From positions 1 to 64,000 of the forward strand of contig WPIO01000375.1 in NCBI GenBank assembly GCA_009760855.2: a stretch of 64,000 nt of DNA. Direction: 5' to 3'. Within the stretch, counting starts at the first letter, position 1; every line of letters begins with the position of its first letter. The position numbers were made by a program, and so were the translations under genes. Below the pieces are notes generated by a model, which did not search any database, had not been told where the DNA came from, and was given only the letters and a program-made list of their open reading frames with translations. This DNA is from Cristatella mucedo. Lineage: Eukaryota > Bryozoa > Phylactolaemata > Cristatellidae. Shown one piece after another: positions 56,223-64,000 of this stretch.

Positions 56223-57034
56223 CTAGCATCGCATTCCTTCCCCCGCCCCCCAAGTAATGCATGGTAGAGAAGGCTGGGACTGGTCATTTGGGGTGCTTCT
56301 GTACAATCGCCAGGAGAGGCGGTCGAAATAATGTTATGTATCTGTGTCTGCAACTCGACAACCGCAAGGTCAGTAAGCAAACTCAAGTCATTGGAGGCAA
56401 ACTCAGCCCCACCGGATGTAGCATAAGAGGGAGAAAAGTACAAACAGCCAGCCAGGTGGCAAACGGAAGTGCAATGCAGTATAAACGAACGGGAACAGTA
56501 GACAGTCCAACAAACTTTTGCACATAACTACAACTACGCACGTCAGTTCTAGCCGCGCTAATGGTCTCGCGATATCCATGAGCCTCCCCGCGGCTCGCTT
56601 GCTAAAGGAAAGAAAGAATTGCCGCACTGCAGGACTTAACCCTGGCGACTTGGATCGTGAAGAGCAAAGCGCCTCACCAATCAAAGCACTCCACTGGGCT
56701 CGAACGCACCCTCGACAACCTACAGCAAGACACTGGCCGCAAATGGCGAAAACAAAGTGCTGCTATAGCAACAACCTACTTACAATCATGCCGGATAGTG
56801 CAATCGGCCGGATTCGACTTACACTGACGGTCACGTTACTGGAGCATGCATGGCATCTATTTTATGATGGCGTGCCACTACGCACGGGCAGAAAATTTGA
56901 GCCAATGCTCTGTCACCGTGCCTCACTTTGGTAGCTGCACACTGCGTTTGCCCGATCAACCGAGGAGGTCCACCCAAGTGAGGCAGAAGGAGCGGCGATG
57001 ACTGAAGACTTCGCTGAAGGAGCTGCCATGACTC

Positions 57035-57306
57035 CCGGCTGATTGCATAGCAAAGTTCTTGCCCATAAGGCCGGCCACGGCTTGGCTCCTTCCCACCTAG
57101 CTGAACTGCTGCACCAGTTACGACCTCCTCCTCCTCCTCCTCCTCATCGCACCCTCGAGTCCTCTAAGGGTAATAGATCAGCTGTTTCGTTGCCATTCTT
57201 CAAGAATGAGCTAGCGACAGCTGCTTTTGCTTTTCACGTTCTAGATAGAGGAACTCACTGGTCAACAGAGGAACTCACTGGTCAGTTCTTAAGAAACAAA
57301 ATCTAG
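57035..57306 (+). mobile_element. Possible LINE C-terminal fragment of another family
   Basis: The open frame HSKVLAHKAGHGLAPSHLAEL followed by a Pro run (CCT repeat) and RTLESSKGNRSAVSLP resembles the 'hKhL..ka..GlAPsYLsElL....p.R.LRSs' C-terminus of CR1/L2-group LINEs, but is clearly different from the family above. Inferred from pattern only. Confidence 0.4.
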
Positions 57307-57527
57307 TCTCCTGCTGCTGACTGCCGCACATCCTTTCCAGCCGTCCAGAGCTGGTGCTTCCATGCTACTCACTTCTTCGACTGCCCAGCTGACTCAGCTA
57401 TGCTTATCGCTTCCTATTTGCTGCATGAGATACATTCTGTTGGCCATCACATACGTGCCGAAAGCTGCACAAGCTTCAAGTGTGCTATAGAAAACTCTCA
57501 TGTAACACCTGCTTATAATTCACTAAA

Positions 57528-57645
57528 ATTCATTTGTATAGCACCCCAAGAGAACTCAATCTCTATTCAGGCACTTCACATATCCCACGGGGCTCGAGCC
57601 CACGACCTCGGCCAGACCTTGATCGGGTCGGCGTTGCTTTGTGGA
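57528..57645 (-). mobile_element. SINE-A copy
   Basis: Reverse strand: TAGCACCCCAAGAGAACTCA, CACGGGGCTCGAGCCCACGA and AGACCTTGATCGGGTCGG; the head is truncated. Confidence 0.8.
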
Positions 57646-58065
57646 CTTACAGACAAAGGTAAATTACATAAACCAAGTCTGAACGTGCACTGCACTAATC
57701 CTTTTATCCTACATGGTAATTTTTAAGCACTCACCAGGGCCTAGTGAGATTTCCCAAGAAAGTTGATTACATGTCGTGCAAGCTGCACGTGATCTATTGC
57801 GATACAGGACAGAGGCGTAACATTATGCTGCACGGTCTGGGGGATGCAAGGTACTACTGCAGTGGGAGGATTGCAGCAGACAGCACTATTAGGGAAGGAT
57901 AGTTACTTACTACACGAGCAGCACTGAATAAGCACACTTATGCAGCGACCACGATACACTTATACACTTTTAAATTTTCACGATCAGGTCAACCAGCTCT
58001 AAATATAAGTTAACATGCGAAACTCAAAAGCACAGAGCTAACTGAGCACACGGCAGTGAATATAC

Positions 58066-58135
58066 CTGCAAGTTCTACTACTCCAAATTTGGATATATCG
58101 TGGAATTCACTTTCGGCCAATTCCTCGTCCTGCAC
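58066..58135 (-). CDS. ARHGAP1: ARHGAP1 exon upstream of CRAL-TRIO domain
   Basis: The acceptor is tttactttag and the donor GCAG|gtatat, 70 nt: 23 codons plus one base. It reads VQDEELAESEFHDISKFGVV then ELA and the first base of Gly. This matches the p50RhoGAP segment just before the CRAL-TRIO domain (the conserved pattern is D.Y.D.A..G.VEVAGDD). The terminal G joins GA of the next exon to give Gly, then Asp-Asp. It is separated from the next exon by a 10.2-kb intron full of repeats. Confidence 0.88.
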
Positions 58136-59424
58136 CTAAAGTAAACCAAGGAATAATAATAGTAGGTGCAGGTGCATGGTGCCCTAGAGCATAATTTATT
58201 TTTAGGCACTTTACATTGGCTGAAAAAGTTCACGCAGTTATTAATAGTAGCACGCAGACTGCTGCATGCGCAAACAAATACACATAAAGAGAAAAAAGTG
58301 AAAACTCGCGAACATAAAGAAAACGAGAATAAACCTCATCATTATCTTATAAATGAGAATAAACCTTATAATTCTCGTAAACTCATGCATACAATCAGTA
58401 CACTCGTATCGGACTTGGCAAATGCTGCAATAAACACGCGAGGTCTAAGCGTTGCTTTGGCTGTCACGTCACGGGAATATCGAGACACATGTCGGTACAA
58501 AGGTTAAGATTTCATGTGCACACGACCTGGCAGCACAATCTCAGCAGGATTCAATGTTGCCTAGAAGCACGGCATGCAGCAGCAGCACGTGCACTTAGAA
58601 AACACGTCACGCAGCACCAGAGCCAGAGCTGTGGGCGGATTTCGTAAGTGAATGGGTAGCTACCTAGTGGGTGTGTGAAGGAGCGTGACTCAGGAGCCTG
58701 TGAGCATTGGGTGGAGGCCCAATGCGAGTAGGGATCAGACTGCCTCAGCAGAGACAGGCTCTCCCATGGTTGGGAGGCAAGCAATGGCTCTCGGTGGATG
58801 ACTAGACACTCCTGCATAAATTCATCCATTTGCAACATCTGTGGCCACATCCATCTACTACAAACTGCCACCTACTGTCGGAGGGGGTTCGGAACCAAAG
58901 ATGGCTCGACAGTGCGAAAAAAACAATGCTTGCATGGAATGCAAAGGCTGCCTGAGGATGGCAGTGGGAGGAGAGAGAGGGCTAGATCCATCGACACCCG
59001 GCAACAGCCTAGAGTGGGTAGGCTGGGATTGGCCAACTTGGGTTTCTGATGTATAAAGTTCTCGGTGTTACAGCCAGGTGATTTGTCGCGCTACCCAGCC
59101 CAACCACAGGTCATACAGAGGGCTGTCACCGGGTGCCATCGGCAAAGCACCTCTGATCACTCGGCCGGAGCAAGAGAGTGTAGAGAGGTAAAAGCGAGTG
59201 ACAGAACGTCAAACTCAATGTGCTACTCGAGGCTGAGCCAGTGAAGTTGTCGAGAGCAGTGATAGCTATGTTTGCAGCAAGCAAGCCTTCCGGCAAAGTT
59301 TTACACCCCCTGATGGCATCATATTGCACATGTTTGAAGACCTACATGAAGATGGAGAAAGCAAAAAGGCATCAGTAATTATGCTACACCCCGATGTATA
59401 TAAGCTTGCCAATAAAACCATGTC

Positions 59425-59490
59425 TTTATAATAATGCACTTGATAAAGCATCCTCAGAGAACTCAATCTCTCTCTCTAGGCGACTTTGCC
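59425..59490 (-). mobile_element. LINE 3' end only
   Basis: ATAATGCACTTGATAAAGCA, then CCTCAGAGAACTCAATCTC and CTAGGCG on the reverse strand. Confidence 0.65.
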
Positions 59491-61414
59491 TAAAGCTCCA
59501 AATCAAAGGCTCGACTGGTAGTACAAGAGGCAGGCAGGTCTCTATTCTGAAACAATAACAGCCCACACAGTTCTTCAGGCTTGGCCAATGAATCTAGCCT
59601 GCATTTTCGTGTAACTTCTAGCCTTACATGCCAAACAAAAGCTATGCCAACCTATAGCAATTCTGGAATACGCTCATCTTTCAGGGATTCAAAACATCTA
59701 TACAATAAGCTTCTGGAAATATTTACACCATCAATGTTAGGAAACATCTTCACGGTAAAGTCAGCAGTACTCATGAGATTTTTCAAGGCCCATGCAACAC
59801 ACCTATTGCTAAAAACTGCTGATGAATGAATATGTTCGGGCATGTCCTGAGTTCAAACTGGACAACATGTGAAGCTCCTTACATGTTGGGAATAGAGGCA
59901 ATGACATCTAACTTCCCAATCAGTTTATGCTTTGTCCATTGAACCTCACATCAACCTGAGTAGACAACAACATACCTACAGCACATGATTAACTCTAGCT
60001 CTGACTAGGATCATTGCAAGAACTACTGTAACCCTACCTACAAAACATCAATTTGTATAGCGATTAGGATCCAAAATGTAATAAAACACTGAACTGAGTA
60101 CTAAAGCATCGCCTAACAATGTCTCAATCTATATCTAGTGGTACAGCAAGGCATAGACTTGTAGTGATGAGAGGCAAATTGGAATGCTGGCTAGACAGTA
60201 GTACATCTTTGCAACAGAAATCAGGTATGCAACACAAGTCAAAAGTTGCTTCTTTCAGTTCACTCAGTAGGGTAACCAAAGCCAGATGATAGAGATCGTT
60301 CTTGCCAACTGTTCATGCACGAGGCAAGTTACCCACATCTAAATCGGCAACTGACAGTGTAAACTTGAACCAGCAGCAGTGAGTTGCTGCCTAGGGGGAA
60401 TCAAGGTAGGTATGTTTGAACATTCTCGGCTGCAATCATCAAACCAGGCACGGACATCCAACTGGTACGGGAAATTAAAAAAAACAACTAAGTCAACATC
60501 GAGCAGGTTCAGCAGTCCCAGTTTTTTTAGAGGCTAAGGACTCTAAAGTCTGTCAACCCACGCTGGACAAGAGGCCACAGTGGGACCAGAAGAAAATTAT
60601 CTTCTGCAGAAACACCTAACCCCATGAATTAATGTATCTGTATTGTGTTATGTGCCACCATACCCACGAGTCAAGGGCCTTTCTCGCTCTCGCATCATCT
60701 CTCGTCTCTCCTCCATCTCTCTCTCGTCTCTCTCCTCTCCGCTCCCTCTTTCTCTCTCTCTCACTATACCCAAAGGTCTATCAAAAGAACTGTGAGTCGT
60801 ATTGGCCACCACAACACCCTGATTTTAAAATCAGTTAGCCATTGCCCCCTAAGGAAGCAGTCACAATCTTCTTGAAGTTCAGTCCTTCCGGGCAGTTGCC
60901 AATTGGTATCACGGTAATCTATCGCAAGAATCCAGGTAGACAGGTATGCCTTGAATTAAGATGTGTTCCAGTCTCATTCGATTCCGTGTGAAAAGAAATC
61001 GGATGCTTTCCTCGTTTTGGGTTGATTTCCTCATTCGTTAGGACGGATCAACTACAACTTAAGTTAGAAATTTAGGGAAGCACTGACGACTCAATATTAG
61101 TCAAGGTCTGCACAGTCTAGACCACATTGGGATTCATTCCAGTCAAGAATACGTGGGCTCTCCACAACAAGAAAAAATCGGAACCACCTCTCAGGAGCCT
61201 AGGATAAGATGCTATCGCACAGCACGAGTATCTGCTTCACACCCTGCTGCTCAATTCTCTCTCAAACTGGTCATAGCTGGTACGAAACAACTACGAAAAC
61301 TCTAGCAGACATTCTCTCACACGAGTTTGCACCTGTGACTCGAACGCCACACAAGGTGTGCCCCTCGCACAAAGATGGCCCATGGTTTACAAAGGCAGTC
61401 GACGAAATTGTAAC

Positions 61415-61532
61415 CGCCTCATTTTTATAGGCGGCAGAAAAAGCCTTAGTGGCGATTACGTTCACTACCGATTGCAGAGAGCAATAGAAGGAATTGCCCA
61501 CTGTAGGACTCGGAGTCACGACCGCAGGCCTG
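61415..61532 (-). mobile_element. Diverged SINE-B
   Basis: ACCGCCTCATTTTTATAGGC, AGAAAAAGCCTTAGTGGCGA and CCCACTGTAGGACTCGGAGT. Confidence 0.55.
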
Positions 61533-61989
61533 GACGAGGCTAGCTAGCAAGCAGCGATGGACTAGTGCACCAGGGCCAAGAATTAATGACCACAGGCATT
61601 ATTACTATGCTAGGTCTACTAATCGGAATGAGCTTAAGACAGCATACAGCGCTCATGATTGGACTTGTCCATCTGCCAGCAAAAGGGACTACTTGCGAGT
61701 CATACCTATCCATCCCGAGCAAACTGGCCAGTCTAGCTTCAATGACACAATGAAAAGAGTTGGTCCACGAGATTTGGCACAGTTGCCAAAAGAATTATTT
61801 AGTGTGTGCTACCATAGGAGCCATCGCTCCCTTAACGGCCTCAAGGTTTCGCTCCTTACTACTGATCCTGCGCGATGATCTGGCTGCATAGCATCACTTG
61901 GCTTCTGGCTCGGCGAACGATGTGACAAGTAAGCAGGAGTCGGATGCCACCTAAAAGATGGCAGGCATCCGCTCTGGAAGCGTCCCCTC

Positions 61990-64000
61990 CGACATACCAG
62001 AGGAGCTCTCTCTCTCATCTCCGTGTGCAGCGCCCTCAATGTACATATTTCAAGTTCAGCCACGATTGGCCCATATGCTCAAACTTCATGCACCAGTCAA
62101 AAGAAGTCTATCGTCGTCTGTACCCTTTCTAGGAAGACTCTGAAGCCCTCCAGGACGAAGGCTCTATCCGGACCCTATTCCCATGTCCTACGGGTCCTAT
62201 ACTTTGCATAGACTGCTGCTGCAAATGCGTGATCAACTATGGTTAAATTTCTCCCTGGACCTCAGTCTTGTCACATCTTTCAAACGAAAGCTGTTGTTTC
62301 AGAGCCACTGCATTAAGAGAAGGCAAACAGCTAGATCATGACAACTTCAGCAACTTGTCCCGCAGTCTCTGTTTTTCCTTACATACGATCCTGGAACAAG
62401 TAAGTGGCAGGACAAATTAAGGCTCTGCATCGGAACTTTTGCAAACACCTGGGAAGCATGTCCAGTCTGGTTTTGCAGCTAGAGTAACTCCAACAAGGAG
62501 GCAGCACTACCTTTGGTGCATGATATTAAAAATAGGAATTATTGAGACGAGTTTACACAGCCTCACGTATAGAATGAGCGCGAAAAGCCTTCCTGGCATT
62601 TCATCAACCAGCACTTTGCGGTTGGCAAAATAAAAGGATGGTACTTCTACAAGGATTCGGACTGGAAAGTGGGTCGTGAAGAGCGAGGCACACCTCTACC
62701 TAAAGCAGGCTGTCGATTAGCTTAAAGAAATTAGAGACCTCCAGGGAAACACGCAGGACTGAGACAAAGTCTCTGTTTGCTTGCTTGGATCTTACCATAG
62801 ACGTTTGTACTTTACGTTGCAAAATCCTTTCTGCGAAGAGGGCCCTGTCTCGCTAGGCCTGTGCAATCACTGGACACTTCGCTACTACAAAAATTCGTTA
62901 GGTCCTATCTCAGGGTGAAAGTCTACAGTATTGACAGTTAACTGGGGCAAAAACATCCTCCCGAGGGAAGGCCACTAAGCTATTGGGTAATCAGGTATGT
63001 TTGCAACTGATTCTGCCTTGTTTCACCAATTTATGCCACTCTCCTGTCTCTGCTACGCTAACACAACCAAAGGTTCATTTTCTATGCAGACAAAAAACAG
63101 ATTCTCAACCTTGGCTGATCTCTCCCAACCCTCTAACGACGAATTCTCTCACTACGCCCAGTACTGTCATCCAGCGTATGGCCAGAAAACTTTTCAAATT
63201 GAATGATAAAGCCAAGTTACTAGATTTAGAAAAAACCAGTATGAGACAGAAATTGTAAGCTTGAAACTCAAAATCGGCTCTGCTACAAACCTGATGACTG
63301 ATATTGGTTAGGTGCTCCCGACCAAGGTCGTAGAAACCGACCCCGTGACATATATGAAGAAGCTGAATATTAGGTTCTCTTAGGGTTCACTATACAAATG
63401 AATTATTTATATTTTATTTTAAGTATCTGCACTAAATCTAATTCAAGTGACCTTTCAGGCACTCACATCAATAATTAAGTCTGCCCTACTTCCAGCTATA
63501 GCACTACTAAAATTAGGGATGATTAGACAGAATACTATGCAAAATGGATATCAATTGCAACATCCTGTCTAGGGTAAAAGCACTGTTTGCAGATCTACCG
63601 ACCTGCCACCAGTTGTACAGTTGGAAGAAAAAAGCAACCTCAGAGACTTGTCTGCATTAGTGTCAAAATTGTCATTTCATCACTTCTAGCCATACAATGG
63701 CCCTCAAATCAAGCACAGTATAGGCTCCCTTCCAATTTCTGCACTCCCTCGATGCATATCAGAGAGTTACTAGAGTAACCGAGCATAATATCACCAACTT
63801 TCAGCTCAAATCAGTACTCTACCTCGAAACAACCTCAAATCCAACAGAGACAGAGCCTTTAATTGTATGCCCCGAAACCCAGAAACTCACACGACTAACG
63901 ATCACGTCAGCAATGCCTGTTTCTCTAGAACTTGGCAGCTCCTTGCGATATACCTTAGCTAAGCTTATTCGTTCCAGATCCTGTGCATTCCACTAACTAT
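61990..64000 (+). mobile_element. Old, near-continuous CR1/L2-group LINE
   Basis: Scattered but collinear remnants of the LINE coding region: GGACCCTATTCCCATGTCCT (62171), an AGCTAGATCATGACAACTTC stretch like KKATLDQENLS (62330), CGTTAGGTCCTATCTCAGG like FRSYLSG (62895), a FYAD-like TTCTATGCAGAC (63080), TTGAATGATAAAGCC like LNDDK (63198), and the GDRAF-like segment at 63850. Runs off the window. Interrupted by a SINE-A at 63300-63412. Confidence 0.7.
63300..63412 (+). mobile_element. SINE-A copy inside the old LINE
   Basis: ATTGGTTAGGTGCTCCCGAC, then ACATATATGAAGAAGCTGAA and the tail AGGTTCTCTTAGGGTTCACT with ACAAATGAATTAT. LINE sequence continues on both sides. Confidence 0.7.

Larger units (their letters stand above)
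31466..58135 (-). other. ARHGAP1: ARHGAP1 (p50RhoGAP) orthologue, 3' ten exons
   Basis: This is the gene model of a Rho-family GTPase-activating protein. It stimulates GTP hydrolysis by Cdc42/Rho/Rac-type GTPases and uses its N-terminal CRAL-TRIO domain for membrane and prenyl-lipid binding. Exons on the - strand, in order: 58135-58066, 47893-47806, 47472-47341, 45862-45776, 45676-45578, 40943-40821, 39693-39542, 35885-35757, 34950-34847 and 31633-31466. All join in frame: 1152 nt, 383 residues plus stop. Human ARHGAP1 has about 439 residues, so some 50 N-terminal residues are missing. The first exon seen starts in phase 0 without Met, and no convincing upstream exon appears at 58.1-64 kb. 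ARHGAP8 shares the layout, but the collinear match throughout favours ARHGAP1. The gene converges on VAMP. Confidence 0.93.
58136..61985. other. Region upstream of first ARHGAP1 exon seen
   Basis: Holds LINE-type tails (58165-58215 and 59425-59490, reverse strand), CT-rich sequence (60690-60765) and a weak SINE-B (61415-61530). No convincing further ARHGAP1 exon (phase-0 end with donor on the - strand) was found. Confidence 0.5.

Noticed and set aside
62793-62860. Donor-like site on - (TATG|gtaagat) as an upstream ARHGAP1 exon
   Set aside because: The open stretch is short, has no resemblance to the p50RhoGAP N-terminus, and lies in degraded LINE sequence.

Overview
The window is nuclear DNA from a non-vertebrate bilaterian animal; the phylum cannot be fixed from sequence alone. 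Evidence: short GT-AG exons scattered through repeat-rich introns, two animal-specific genes with animal intron phases, tRNA-derived SINEs, CR1/L2-group LINE copies ending in (ATT)n, and abundant CT, TA, CA and CAG arrays. Nothing bacterial, viral or CRISPR-like is present.

Two convergent genes account for the coding content. On the + strand (about 4.1-28.2 kb) lies a synaptobrevin/VAMP (vesicle R-SNARE) gene. Its exons are at 7434-7554, 9361-9439, 13339-13418 and 17956-18007, followed by a 16-nt microexon at 22056-22071 and a terminal exon at 28015-28246. A probable first exon lies in or near a CpG-rich promoter at about 4.05-4.85 kb, but its start codon is not resolved. On the - strand (58.1 down to 31.5 kb) lies the 3' part of an ARHGAP1/p50RhoGAP orthologue. 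Ten in-frame exons give 383 codons plus stop and encode the CRAL-TRIO/SEC14 lipid-binding domain, a Pro-rich linker and a complete RhoGAP domain with its arginine finger. Its 5' exon(s) were not found and probably lie beyond the right edge.

The most interesting signal is at the 3' half of the VAMP gene. Two alternative 52-nt exons (17956-18007 and 21605-21656) have the same phase and both encode hydrophobic membrane-anchor segments. Downstream, a 16-nt microexon of non-multiple-of-3 length switches the terminal exon between two reading frames: a short basic tail, or a 77-residue Gln/Pro-rich luminal tail. The gene could therefore make several R-SNAREs with one SNARE motif but different anchors and luminal tails.

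The rest is introns and intergenic DNA filled by two SINE families, here called SINE-A (tRNA head plus LINE-type tail) and SINE-B (tRNA head, conserved body), and by truncated and nested CR1/L2-type LINEs. There are also tandem repeats of 14, 23 and 34 bp, a CAG-type minisatellite open in several frames, a 65-bp poly-G run and several long inverted repeats. The convergent intergenic interval is 28.25-31.46 kb.
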